From Vandiemenella viatica (lineage: Eukaryota > Arthropoda > Insecta > Orthoptera > Morabidae): 64,000 bases of DNA. Of this stretch, positions 19,745-30,415 are shown one piece after another. The notes under the pieces were generated by a model. The model ran no database searches. It worked only from the letters and a program-made list of their open reading frames with translations, and was not told the origin of the DNA. Each line of letters begins with the position of its first letter. Within the stretch, counting starts at the first letter, position 1. The stretch spans positions 18,113,687-18,177,686 of the forward strand of contig CM061919.1 in NCBI GenBank assembly GCA_031002005.1, read 5' to 3'. Made by a program: the position numbers and the translations under genes.

Positions 19745-22551
19745 GGGAGGAAGACCCGAAACACGAAATTCAGTTACGGGCAACCCAATCAGATACAACA
19801 CCGGAATGTAGGAGCAACGTAAAAGAATCTCGTCAGTTAAAAGTTCTCGTAATTAACTGTAGAAGCGTTTGTAACACACAACCGGAACTTGAAAGCGTTA
19901 TTTGTAGTACAGAAGCGGATATCGTTATCGGTACAGAAAGTTGGTTGAAACCGGAAATAAGTTCCGCCGAAACTTTTAAAGATAGCATGAACGTTTTTCG
20001 TAAAGACAGATTACATTCTCATGGAGGTGGGGTATTTATAGCTGTGAGTAAATTTCTCCCATGTAATGAAGTAGACGTCGATACGAACTGTGAAATCATA
20101 TGGATTAAACTCAACGTTGCTGGGTCAAAACTCATCATAGGTGCCTTCTACCGTCCACCTGATTCGGATATAGCTATCGTCGGGGAGTTAAGAAATAATG
20201 TAAATAGTATAGCTAGCCGTTTTAAAGATCATGCTATGATTCTAGGAGGCGACTTCAATCTGCCTTATATTGACTGGCGTAATTACGTTCACATCACAGG
20301 TAGCAGGGATAAGGCAGCTTCTGAAGTAATTCTCGATTTGTTGTCAGATAATCATCTCGAGCAGCTAGTTAATGAACCTACGCGGTGTCATAACGGTAGC
20401 GAAAACATTTTAGACTTGCTGGTTACCAACAGGCCAGAATTATTCACCGACCACAGGAATAAGCGATCACAAAGCGGTAATTGCGACTATCAAATTAATG
20501 ACCGAGCGAAAAAGGAAAAAAGGGCGGATTGTATACGGATTCAGTAAGGCCTCAAAGGAGTGTTTTAGAACCAACCTGAGGAATAAATACCATAACTTCA
20601 AGTCAACAAAGGACACCGTTGAAGAGATGTGGCATCGTTTTATACATATAGTCAGGGAAGGCATGGAAATACATATACCAAAGCGGACAATAAAGGGAGA
20701 GGATGATCCAACCGTGGTACACATGCGAAGTCAAAAGATTACTCAAAAAACAAAGGAAAATACACGCACGCTCAAGGAGGAAGGGGTGTCACAGCGATTT
20801 AGAAACCTTAGCTGATTTAAGAGGACGTATTAAGAATGTAATGCGCGAGGCCTTTAACGATTTTCACTCCAACTCTCTCTCTAAGAGTCTCACAGAAAAC
20901 CCAAAGAAATTTTGGTCGTATATACCAAAATTTAATTGTACCAACAGCAATATTCCAGCACTAATTCGTGAAAGTTCCGAGGTTAATGAAAGCCGCGATA
21001 AAGCTAACGTACTAAATACTGTATTCAAAAATTCATTTACAAATGAACATGAGGATAGTATTCCCGTTTTCCCACGCCGTGGCGAGTCGGTGATGGAATC
21101 ATTACGAATAGATACTGCAGGTATCGTTAAGCAATTAGAGCTCCTGAAGTGGGGGAAAGCACCGGGCCCGGATGGAATTCCAGTAAGAGTATTTTCAGAT
21201 TATGCTGCAGAAATCGGACCATTTCTGTCTGATATATTCAGTAAATAATTAGAAGAGCGAAAAGTACCTTCAGACTGGAAAATCGCGCAAGTAACTTCGA
21301 TTTTCAAAAAAGGTGATCGAAGTGATCCTGGGAACTATCGTCCCATATCTATAACATCTGTTTGTAGTAGAGTTATGGAGCATATTATATGCTCGAACAT
21401 TATGAATTTTCTAGATTATAATAATTTGCTTACAACAAATCAACATGGATTTCGGAAGAAAAGATCATGTGAAACACAGCTGGCCCTATTTACACACGAC
21501 GTAATGAAAGTTATCGATACAGGTTCACAAGTAGATGCAATTTTTTTAAATTGCCAGAAAGCCTTTGACTCTGTGCCACACAACCGCCTTTTAGCGAAGC
21601 TTCGAGCGTACGGTATATCGGATCAGCTTTGTGAATGGATAAAGGATTTTCTAACTGGTCGGTCGCAGTATGTTGTCGTTGAAAGAGAAAGTTCTTCTAA
21701 TCTAGATGTTACATCGGGTGTACCTCAAGGAAGTGTAATAGGACCACTTCTTTTCTTAATTTTTATAAACGAACTCTGAGACATAGTGAAAAGCATTTTT
21801 AGATTGTTTGCTGATGATGCGGTTGTTTATAGGGAAGTAAGGAATTTGACCGATTGCTTAGAAATTCAGCGTGATCTGCATGTTATTTTGGTTTGGTTCG
21901 CTGAGTGGCAACTTACACTAAATTGTAAAAAGTGTAAGACAATGAGCATAACTAACAAAAAGAATCCAATTGGTCAGAAATACGAGTTAAACAATTCAGT
22001 TATTGATATGGTCGATTCAATGAAATATTTGGGAGTACAAAGGAACATGAAATGGGATATACACATTAATTCTTTAGTAGGTGCAGCTAATTCTAGGCTG
22101 CGATTCATGGGGTCGAATCTTGAAAAATTGTAATGAACAAACAAATGAGATAGTGTACAAATCTCTCGTGCATCCACATTTGGACTATTGTTGTGCCATT
22201 TGGGATCCGTTTCGTAAGGGGTTGATCGAAAGTATAGAGAAAGTACAGAGAAGAGCCGCTTGATTCATGAACGCTTGCTACAGTCCTTATGAAAGCGTCA
22301 CAGAACTGATTAGTGGACTAGGCTGGGAATCTCTAGTAGATAGACGACGCACGTTTCGTTTAAACTTATTGGTAAACATGTGTACTCCCACTTTCACTTA
22401 CGAGTGTAGTGAAATACTTCTTCCACCAACCTATTTGAGTCGGAAGGACAGGAAAGATAAAATTAGAGAAATAAAGTGCCGGACTGATTCTTATATGAAT
22501 TCTTTTTTCCCTCGTACCATTAGGGATTGGAATGCACAGCAAAGAGATTAG
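19714..22551 (+). pseudogene. LINE C2 ORF2: endonuclease + reverse transcriptase, broken
   Basis: The endonuclease runs from 19,840: VINCRS, IGTESWLKPE, GAFYRPP and GGDFNLPYIDW. The terminal DHKA motif is lost to a small deletion/frameshift near 20,450 (C1 keeps about 12 extra bases there). The RT runs from about 21,130: KAPGPDGIP, NYRPISITSV, KAFDSVPHNRL, GVPQGSVIGP and the catalytic LFADDAVVY at about 21,807-21,833. Thumb and tail run to WNAQQRD at 22,551. Breaks: frameshift near 20,720, TAA at 21,246-21,248 and TGA at 21,777-21,779. In working form it would nick DNA and reverse transcribe the LINE RNA. Confidence 0.88.
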
Positions 22552-22610
22552 CTTTGGTGCTGAGCACCCTCTGCCACCCACAATTTTGTGAATTGCAGAG
22601 TATATATGTA

Positions 22611-24823
22611 GACGTATTTCTGAACAATTGGATTCTTTTTGTTAGTTATTCTCATTGTCTTGCACTTTTTACAATTTAGCGTATGTTGTCACTCAGCGCA
22701 CCATGCCATAATAACATCCAGATCACGCTGAATTTCTAAGCGATTGGTCAAATTCCTTAATTCCCTATAAATAACCGCATCATCAGCAAACAATCTAAAA
22801 ATGCATTTCACTATGTCTCCGAGATCGTTTATAAAAATTAAGAAAAGAAGTGGTCCTATTACACTTCCTTGAGGTACACCCGATGTAACATCTAGACTAG
22901 AAGAACTTTCTCCTTCGACGACATACTGCGATCGACCAGTTAGAAAATCCTTTATCCATTCACAAAGCTGATCCGATATACCGTACGCTCGAAGCTTCGC
23001 TAAAAGGCGGTTGTGTGGCACAATGTCATAGGCTTTCTGAAAATCTAAAAAAATTGCATCTTCTTGTGAACCTGCATCAATAACTTTCATTACGTCGTGT
23101 GTAAATAGGGCCCAGCTGTAATTCACATGATTTTTCTTCCGAAATCCATGTTGATTAGTTGTAAGCAAATTATTTTCATCTAGAAAATTCATGATGCACG
23201 AGCATATAATATGCTCCATAACTCTGCTACAAACAGATGTTATAGATATGGGACGATTGTTTCCAGGATCACTTCGATCACCTTTCTTGAAAATCGGAGT
23301 TACTTGCGCGATTTTCCAGTTTGAAGGTAATTTTCGCTCTTCTAATGATTTACTGAATATATCAGACAGAAATGGCCTGATTTCTGCCGCATACTCTGAA
23401 AATACTCTTACTGGAATTCCATCTGGGACCGGTGCTTTCCCCCACTTCAGGAGCTCTAATTGATTTATGATACCTGCAGTATCTATTTCATCACCGGCGT
23501 CGGAAAACGGGAATACTATCCTTATTTTCATCAGTAAATGAATTTTTGAATACAGTGTTTAGTGCGTTAGCTTTATCGCGGCTTTCATTAACCTCGGAAT
23601 CTTCAAAAATTAGTGCTAGAATATTGCTATTTGTACGATTGACTTTTCGTACATATGACCAAAATTTCTTTGAGTTTTCTAAGGCCGCTCCCATTACATT
23701 CTTAATACGTTCTCTTTAACACCGCTAAGGTTTCTAAATCGCTGCGACACCCCTTCCTTTTTGAGCGTGCGTGTTTCCTCCTTTGTTTTTTGAGTAATAT
23801 TTTGACTTCACGTGTGTACCACGGTGGATCATCCTCCCCATTTATTGTTTGCTTCGGTATATGAGTATCTCTACCTTCCGTGACTATTCGTATAAATGGA
23901 TGCCACATCTCTTCAACGGTGTCCTTTGTTGACTTGAAATTATAGTAATTATTCCTCAGGTAGGTTCTAAAACACTCCTTTGAGACTTTACTGAATCTGT
24001 ATACAATCCGCCCTTTTCTCCTTTTTCGCTTGGTCATTAATTGATAGTCGCAATTACCGCTTTGTGATCGCGTATTCCTGTGGTTGTTGAAATGACGGTG
24101 AATAATTCTGGCCTGTTGATAACCAACAGATCTAAATTATTTTCGCTACCGTTATGAAACCGCGTAGGTTCATTAACTAGCTGCTCGAGATGATTATCTG
24201 AGAACAAATCGAGAATTACTTCAGAAGCGGCCTCATCCCTGCTACTTGTAATGTGAACGTAATTACGCCAGTCGATATAACGCAGATTGAAGTAGCCTCC
24301 TAGAATCATAGCATGATCCTGAAAACGGCTAGCTATACTGTTTACATTATGTCTTAACTCCTCGGAATTAGCTATGTCGGAATCGGGTGGACGTTAAGAG
24401 GGCGCGTTTTGACCCAGCAACATTGAGTTTAATCCATATGATTTCACAGATCGTATCGACGTCTATTTTATTACATGGGAAAAATTTACTCACAGTTTTA
24501 AATACCCCACCTCCATGAGAATGTAATCAGTCTTTATGAAAAACGTTCATGCTATCTTTAAAAGTTTCGGTGGAACTTATTTCCGGTTTTAGCCAACTTT
24601 CTGTACCGATAACGATATCCGCCTCTGTGCTACAAAGAACGCTTTCAAGTTCCGGTTGTTTGTTACAAACGCTTCTACAGTTAATTATGAGAACTTTTAA
24701 CTGTGGAGATTCTTTTCCGTTCCTCCTACATTCCGCTGTTGCTTTTGTTTGGGTTGCCCGTAACTGTATTTCGTGTTTCGGGTCTTCATCCTTCAACCTA
24801 AAAAACCACCCAGTGCATTCCAC
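22611..24823 (-). pseudogene. LINE C1 ORF2: endonuclease + RT (5' half), broken
   Basis: Minus-strand equivalent of C2 ORF2. Endonuclease LIINCRSV and GTESWLKPE lie near 24,690-24,600, GGYFNLRYIDW (catalytic Asp changed to Tyr) near 24,300 and GIRDHKAVI near 24,070. The RT (23,531-22,689) has KAPVPDGIP, NRPISITSV, KAYDIVPHNRL, GVPQGSVIGP and LFADDAVIY. There are frame changes near 23,490, 23,700 and 24,037 and a damaged stretch at 24,330-24,520. It stops at 22,611 where C2 was inserted; the remaining thumb is at 17,399-17,972. Confidence 0.88.
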
Positions 24824-25108
24824 ACGGCTCCTACCACCCGTGTAGCCGATTCATGTGTGTAGTGCACACTTGACCTATTAAGGGGAACCCTACATGACTC
24901 GACCCTATGGCGAAGATCGAGAAATCTGCAGCCAATATCATCACAGAAACGTCGTAGTGTCTGGTTCAGCCCCTCAATACGGCTCTGAACCAGAGGTCCA
25001 CAATCAACTCTGTCTACGATGCTACAGATGCTTAGCTCTGCCGATATCTTGCGGCCACTGGCCACAGAGTTCACCCCTTCAGCCAGCCGCCGGAAGGAAG
25101 ATGGTGTT
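24793..25108 (-). pseudogene. LINE C1 ORF1 remnant: end of SGNH esterase
   Basis: Matches the last ~105 residues of C2 ORF1 (SFRRLAEGVNSVASGRK through VHYTHESATRV to GGFLG). Homology to C2 ends at about 25,108, which marks the 5' truncation point of C1. Confidence 0.85.
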
Positions 25109-25430
25109 TCGACAACCAACTCGGCTGTCTTCATTAGGTGTCAGGTGTCCGGTGTCTACAGGCTGACGAAAGCTGGCAGTCACCGCGGGGATTGGCTTAG
25201 CCTCCCAGACGGATCTCCTTATATACCTGTCGGTGAGGTACAGGATCCGCTCTGATTGGTCGGAATGGTGGCTTCGGAAATACCCGTTGGTTGGTCGGAA
25301 GCGGCGGCTCCAAACGCGGTCCGCTGCTGCGCCCCCTCCCATCGAACCTCCTTGTTTTCCGTCGGCGTGGTGGAAGACCCGCTCTGATTGGCCGGAAGCG
25401 GTGGCTTCATACGCGGTCCGCTACTGCGCT
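25109..25430. other. GC-rich stretch with repeated CTCTGATTGG words
   Basis: It codes for nothing recognisable. CCGCTCTGATTGG or CCCGCTCTGATTGG occurs near 25,247 and 25,379, and again at 28,229 beyond the Jockey segments. GATTGG is the complement of a CCAAT box, and a TATATACC lies near 25,225. It may be a promoter or terminal region related to the Penelope-like segment at 28,151-28,690. Confidence 0.4.
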
Positions 25431-27246
25431 CGACTAGTGCCGTCTGCGCCAGAACAGCCGAAGGAAGCGAAATCCCCATTATCAGGCCCGGCAGGTCCGT
25501 GCTTTCTGCCGTTAGAAAAAGCCGAAATCCTGGCAGAGCACTTCGCCGCCCAACACAGAAGTGGCCTACCCCCAACTCCAGAGGAAGAACAGGCGGAGGC
25601 CGCAACAATTCAGCGAGTAGAGGACAGACTAAGCAGACCCCCCTTCTGACCAGCCAGAACTGACAACACCCGGTGAAGTGAGAACAATCATCAAGAAATT
25701 AGCCCCAAAGAAATCACCTGGAATCGATGGCATTGGCAATATTCACCTAAAGAACCTACCAAGGAAAGGTCTGGTACTTCTCACCAGAATTTTCAATGCA
25801 TGTCTCCTACAACATTACTTCCCTTCAGCATGGAAGACGGCTAAGGTTATAGCTCTGCCAAAAAGGGGTAAAGACAAAACAATTCCCAATAATTACAGAC
25901 CAATTAGCTTACTCTCTGCTACCTACAAGCTGCTAGAACGTATTCTTCTGAAGAGAATTAAAGCAAGCTTAGATTTTGGACAAATAATCAGGAAAGAACA
26001 GTTCGGTTTCCAAAACCGAGTAGGAGCCACCTGTCAGTTAGTAAGGCTCACCGAACAAATCAGCAAGGGTTTTAACTTGAATAAATTTACAGCCGCCATA
26101 TTTGTCGACATTGAAAAAGCCTATGACAAGTTGTGGCACACCAAACTAATAGACAAGCTATTCCATCACACCGACATACCCGACTGCTATATTTCCCTCA
26201 TAGCCAGCTACCTCAAGGTTAGGAGGTTCTTCGTCCAAATCGAAGGCCAGAAATCATCTACCTTCACAATTAATGTGGGCTTACCGCAAGGATCTGCCTT
26301 ATCGCCTCATCTGTTTACCATTGATGTCAATGACATACGGACCCCGCCCAACGTTTATATTGCACAATTTGCGGATGACACGGTCATCTACGCAACCGGA
26401 GGTGACCACGAAAGAAATATTTCCAACGCCCAAGCAGGCCTTGACGCCTTTAGTTTCTGGTGTCGAGAAAATAAGGTGAAGGTGAACCCTACTAAATGTG
26501 CCGCAGTGTACTTCTCAACTAAACGACCAAACCTGCAAAGACAGTTGGAGTTAATGGGGCAAAGGTTACCCTGGGTTACCGAGCACCGGTACTTGGGGAT
26601 AACGTTAGACCGTAAACTACTCTTCCGTCAACATGTCCTCGACAGAAGGAAAAAAGCCCTAGCCGTGGTTATGAATCTGACACCAATCTTCTTGAGCAAC
26701 GACTTGAAACTCGAAACAAAAATAAGAATATATAAATCAGTTGTCCTACCCTTCATTATGTACGGTTGCCAGGTCTGGGGAACTGCATGCAAATCTACCC
26801 TGCTACACTTACAAAGAGTACAGAACAAATGCTTAAGAATGATTAGCCATGCTAACATCTACACGCCAATAGACCTTCTTCACGAGATCACCAATATGCC
26901 TACCATCAATGCAGAAATTTTTCGACAAGCAGAGAAATTTTTCACCAAGCTTGATACTATCCGCCCAGAAGTTGACAGATTGGAGTCAGTCGGTTTGTGG
27001 AATGGCACAAATTCAAAGTGCCACTCAGCACAATTATGACACCAAAATAAAGAATCAACTACCACAAGTGATCCTTAATAAGAACATTCAAGGGTTTCCC
27101 ATAAAGGCTGTTTATAACAGTCAAAGCTGGGTTTTTCCCTAACGCGAATCATAGCGAATCCAATACAATCTTTTCGAAACAGTAGATTAAGCTACATACA
27201 GTAGCGGGGCTACAGAACGCCGTTGAAGCAGTGAAAAAAAAAAAAA
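25430..27246 (+). mobile_element. Jockey-like LINE (D), 5' truncated, poly(A) tail
   Basis: It contains the end of the endonuclease-RT linker, a complete RT, a ~200-bp 3' UTR and an A-rich tail (27,232-27,246), the Jockey-type 3' end. It abuts another Jockey-like RT fragment (E) directly after the tail. The 5' border is approximate. Confidence 0.82.
25633..27039 (+). CDS. Jockey-like ORF2, reverse transcriptase region (open, 5' partial)
   Basis: An open frame of ~468 codons. RT blocks in order: KKSPGIDGIGNIHLKNLP, NNYRPISLLSATYKLLERI, EQFGFQNRVGATCQL, FVDIEKAYDKLWH, NVGLPQGSALSPHLFTI and the catalytic QFADDTVIYA (about 26,367-26,396). The thumb has YGCQVWGTA and the frame ends at 27,039. The preceding linker (AEILAEHFAAQHRS, 25,430-25,646) is in another frame; a one-base insertion in the C/T run at 25,638-25,646 accounts for it. 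Apart from that indel the RT looks intact. Its function would be target-primed reverse transcription. The endonuclease is missing. Confidence 0.88.
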   Translation, partial: ADPPSDQPELTTPGEVRTIIKKLAPKKSPGIDGIGNIHLKNLPRKGLVLLTRIFNACLLQHYFPSAWKTAKVIALPKRGKDKTIPNNYRPISLLSATYKLLERILLKRIKASLDFGQIIRKEQFGFQNRVGATCQLVRLTEQISKGFNLNKFTAAIFVDIEKAYDKLWHTKLIDKLFHHTDIPDCYISLIASYLKVRRFFVQIEGQKSSTFTINVGLPQGSALSPHLFTIDVNDIRTPPNVYIAQFADDTVIYATGGDHERNISNAQAGLDAFSFWCRENKVKVNPTKCAAVYFSTKRPNLQRQLELMGQRLPWVTEHRYLGITLDRKLLFRQHVLDRRKKALAVVMNLTPIFLSNDLKLETKIRIYKSVVLPFIMYGCQVWGTACKSTLLHLQRVQNKCLRMISHANIYTPIDLLHEITNMPTINAEIFRQAEKFFTKLDTIRPEVDRLESVGLWNGTNSKCHSAQL

Positions 27247-28030
27247 CATCTCCGCGGGTGTCCCACAAGGGTCAGTTATTGGCCCAGTCCTGTACAGCTT
27301 ATACACGGCGGATACTCCATCCACGGTTCGTGTAAAGAAAGCGTTATATGCTGATGACACCGCGTATTATGCGAAGAGCCTGAATGTTCACCTCCTACGC
27401 AGAAGGCTATAGCAGGCCTGCGACAACATCCAGTAATGGGGCACTAAATGGAGGCTTGCCTACAACGCTTTCAAAAGCCAGGCAATTATCATTACCAGGA
27501 AGAAAGTTCCTCAATTACCTCCTTTAGTACTCTTCGGCGAACACATAACCTGGACGAGGACGGCAACCTACCTCGGTGTTAAACTTGATAGGGGAATGAC
27601 GTGGAAACCTCACGTCACCAACGTTCGTGCCAAAGCATCTGGGAGACTAAGTTCACTCTACCCAGTGCTGAATCCTACATCCAAACTAAGACCGGACCTA
27701 GGGATCCGCCTATACACCGCCCTAGTTAGACCCATATTGGAGTATGCTGCGGTTGTGTGGGGCAACACGGCGCAAGCATACCTTCAGCTACTGCAAACTA
27801 TCCAGAATAGAGCCATCAGATTCGCTCATCACCTACCCAGGGACACGAGGACAGATGATCTTCATCGTCTGAGTGGATTGCCGAAACTTAGAGTCAGATT
27901 CCAACAACTGGCTACGCAGTTTTACGAAAATGCGCAGAAATCAAATAACCCTTTGATCTCAGCATTGGGAGCCGAACCCACCTATAACGACAGATTAAGG
28001 TGGCCAAAGAAAATACTTGACCACCAATAA
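27247..28030 (+). pseudogene. Jockey-like RT, C-terminal half, with one stop
   Basis: RT block with the catalytic ALYADDTAYYA (about 27,336-27,368), then ATYLGVKLDRGMTWKPH, RLYTALVRPILEYAAVVWG (thumb) and TIQNRAIRFAHHLPRDTR, ending at 28,030. A TAG interrupts it near 27,411. The sequence differs clearly from D, so it is a different Jockey-like family. Confidence 0.85.
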
Positions 28031-28150
28031 GGAAACAACACACCGGGTAGGAACAACCTGATCATGATACACCGAACATGCCAACCAAACTGGTAAACTG
28101 GAAGGAGATGCGCTCCTGCGCACAACCTTCCCAACAACCTGGGACCACCG
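27247..28150 (+). mobile_element. Jockey-like LINE (E), 3' fragment
   Basis: It starts abruptly in RT block 5 (SAGVPQGSVIGPVLYSLY) right after the poly(A) of D and ends after a short 3' UTR. The word CTGGAAGGAGATGC near 28,098 recurs at 31,799 in element F, a sign of related 3' ends. Confidence 0.75.
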
Positions 28151-28690
28151 CTTTCCCAGTTATTGACGTCTGTCTGTCTGTTGTCGTCTCCCCACCCAAG
28201 AGTGCTGGCAGTCCGTGGTACTGGTAGGCCCGCTCTGATTGGACGTGAGCGCAAACTCATTCTGCGGTACGCTGCGGTACCCGACCAGCGCCATTCGCTC
28301 CCTCCACGCCGCGCTGCGCCCATCCGCCCCGCTCCCGTCGGAGGTCCCTAATAATAGGATTCCAGGCTTCACTCAGATGGAGCCCGCCATTCCGGTTAAT
28401 GTTGTTGTCATTAAGCCTGATTTCTATTTCCTCACTTATGACTGACTCCCAGAAGGAGGAGGCCCTGGCCAACACTACAGTCTTGTCAAACTCGATTCCA
28501 TGCTCCTCGTCGAAGGCGTGTTCGGCAATTGCAAACTTTTCAAGTTGCATCAGCCTTAGGTTTCGTCTGTGCTCGGTGAGGCACTCTTGGATCGTTCTGG
28601 TGGTCTGGCCGATATACACCTTACCACATTCGCACGGTATGGAATAAATTCCCGGTGTTCTTAGGCCCACGTCATCAGAGGGAAGCGCAT
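28151..28690 (-). mobile_element. Penelope-like element fragment (GIY-YIG end)
   Basis: It holds the C-terminal endonuclease of a Penelope-like retroelement plus ~190 bp of GC-rich 3' sequence. No RT part is present next to it; element F begins immediately to the right. Confidence 0.75.
28340..28670 (-). CDS. GIY-YIG endonuclease domain of a Penelope-like element (partial)
   Basis: The minus-strand frame reads GIYSIPCECGKVYIGQTTRT, with the GIY and YIG motifs in canonical spacing. The catalytic-type Arg follows in TEHRRNLRL, and the Glu in SFWESVISEEIEIR. It ends with LSEAWNPII, a typical Penelope C terminus. A Cys-x-Cys (CEC) lies between GIY and YIG, as in animal Penelope elements. These enzymes nick DNA for integration. 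The frame is open over the domain, but the RT that should precede it is missing. Confidence 0.85.
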
Positions 28691-28827
28691 AGAAGAGGTG
28701 CCTGTTGCCCTTATTGGCATCATCTGCCCCTAGTGTTTTTGAGGAAGGTTGTTGACTGTGGCTTAGGTAGTTGATATTACTAGTTGCTCACTCCTGAGAT
28801 CCCCTCCACACCAATCTAGGAGGCATC

Positions 28828-30415
28828 ATGTCGGTACCAGGTAGTTTTCAACTAGCAGAACAGCAAGAAGGAACCGCAGCCCCTCTGCTCGAGGTAAATT
28901 CAGCCAAAATTACTAAAACCACAAGGAGCTGGCTAGACGAAAATGGAGCTTCGCAAGCACAACACGTAGGAGTTTCTGCACAATCTGTCTACTTCAGGGA
29001 ATTATCACCTAGAAATTCGAACTGCAACTCCAGATCGCTGTCGCTGGATAGAAACAATGACATAGGTATGGATCCAGATGAAATAAAGATGAATATGGAA
29101 GAAGTCAGGAAGACCTTTTCTCTACCAGAAACGAAAGCAAAGGTTGCCGCTCTAATAAGCAGAGCCATCTCTCGCAGTATGGACAGCGACACACAAGAGG
29201 TAGAGACTAGGAATCCCCCAGCCGATGACACACCTCCGCTGGTAAACAGAAACGATGCACTTTCGGAGGGTGCACGAAGAGGCGCACAAGCTCCAGTGAC
29301 TGCAAAGAGAACCGCTGACACCGCCATCAGCCCGCCCTTACAAGCGCAGGCTTTAAAGAAAACAAGAAGTAAGGAATCAACCAAGAGTCCTCCTTGCAAC
29401 AGCTGGAAGAAAAATGGAATCAAGGCTGATAGCCAAAAGAAACAAACCAGCGCACCCAGCATAGTAAACCAGAGAAAAACTACAAAACCTGTGATTCGGC
29501 CACCAGCCAAACAGACTGCAGCCAAGAAACTCCCAGCCTCCAGCCAACAAAGGTCTTCAACCATCGCAACTCAAGGTTCCAGCTCGGCAGCTGCACATAA
29601 CCAGAAAGTTGGCACTGGTAAGGACGCAGCAACCAACGTCGACGAAGATGGTGAATGGCTGAAACCAAAGAGGACGTCCCGCCAAAGGCAGGTGATCGAA
29701 TCGCAACCGCAAGAATCAACAGCGGGAAGATTCCACGCACTGGTTGACGACCAAGAAGAGGAAGCACAGCCTGAAGCTATAGGCAGCTATAGTCGGCGGA
29801 TTCAACCAATAATCGCAAAATTAACTGAAAATGTTGCATCATTAAACAGAAAACTCTAAGAAGTCTGTGAAGCACCTTTCGACCTGAAGCCGGCGATCGA
29901 CGGCATTCAGATCAAAGTCAGATGCATAGAAGACTTCAAGAAAACGACCACATGCCTACAGGAGGAGGGAATAGCGTACTACTCATTCCCTCTCACCACT
30001 GAAAAGACAGTTAGATGGGTGATCAGGGGATTACCGATCTGGCTTCCGTCCACAGAAATACAGGCCGCACTGACAGAATCTGGCTTCATGGTACAATCAG
30101 TGATACAACTGGAGGCACCATCCAATCCATCAAGAAACGAAGCAAAGAGGCCAATGCCCCTGTTCGCTGTTACTATGAAATATACGGTCAAGAATAGAGC
30201 AATAGTCGACTTGGAATACCTCCTACACATGAGGATCAGTGTCGAGAAGAAGAGGACCGACAATGGACTCCCTCAATGCTTCCGTTGCCAGGCGTACGGG
30301 CATGTTAGCAAACACTGTCAGCTACCTGTGGCATGCATCAAGTGCGTCCTACAAAGGGTGCCCAGTATATAAGCAGGCCAGAGGAAAACATCTCATCGGA
30401 AGACATCCCGATACG
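28828..30415 (+). pseudogene. Jockey-like ORF1 (gag-a): PRE_C2HC-like region and zinc knuckles
   Basis: Start ATG at 28,828 (MSVPGSFQL). The first ~340 residues are polar and basic, rich in Lys, Ser, Pro and Ala. An in-frame TAA at 29,857-29,859 is followed in the same frame by the conserved part: GIQIKVRC, YYSFPLTTEKTVRWVIRGLP and the first CCHC knuckle CFRCQAYGHVSKHC, then CIKC. The later knuckle word ASYKGCPVYK appears in another frame, so a small deletion near 30,345 removed part of the second knuckle. Jockey ORF1 proteins bind element RNA and carry it to the nucleus. Confidence 0.8.

Larger units (their letters stand above)
17973..22610 (+). mobile_element. CR1-like LINE family C, copy C2: nearly full length with monomer array
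   Basis: 4.6 kb with a 5' array of ~123-bp monomers (17,973-18,700), ORF1 (18,773-19,744), ORF2 (from about 19,714 to 22,551) and a short 3' UTR ending GAGTATATATGTAGA at about 22,610. It sits inside C1, another member of the same family, in the opposite orientation; at most a CG dinucleotide is shared by the flanks. Two stops and at least two frame changes in ORF2 make it non-autonomous now, but ORF1 is open. Confidence 0.9.
17331..25108 (-). mobile_element. CR1-like LINE family C, copy C1: halves 17331-17972 and 22611-25108
   Basis: The two halves are one element. The right half breaks off at ...CCAATTGTTCAGAAATA (22,611 side) and the left half starts ...CGAGTTAAACAATTCAGTT (17,972 side); copy C2 carries these words joined (21,970-22,010). 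Between them lies C2 in the opposite orientation. C1 is 5' truncated inside the ORF1 esterase at about 25,108. Its 3' end at about 17,331-17,350 has the family's GTATATATGTAGATGTAGAT tail. Confidence 0.9.

Noticed and set aside
25233..25649. A 138-codon frame as a complete protein
   Set aside because: Its first half is non-coding GC-rich DNA; only the last ~70 codons are the Jockey linker, frameshifted from the RT.
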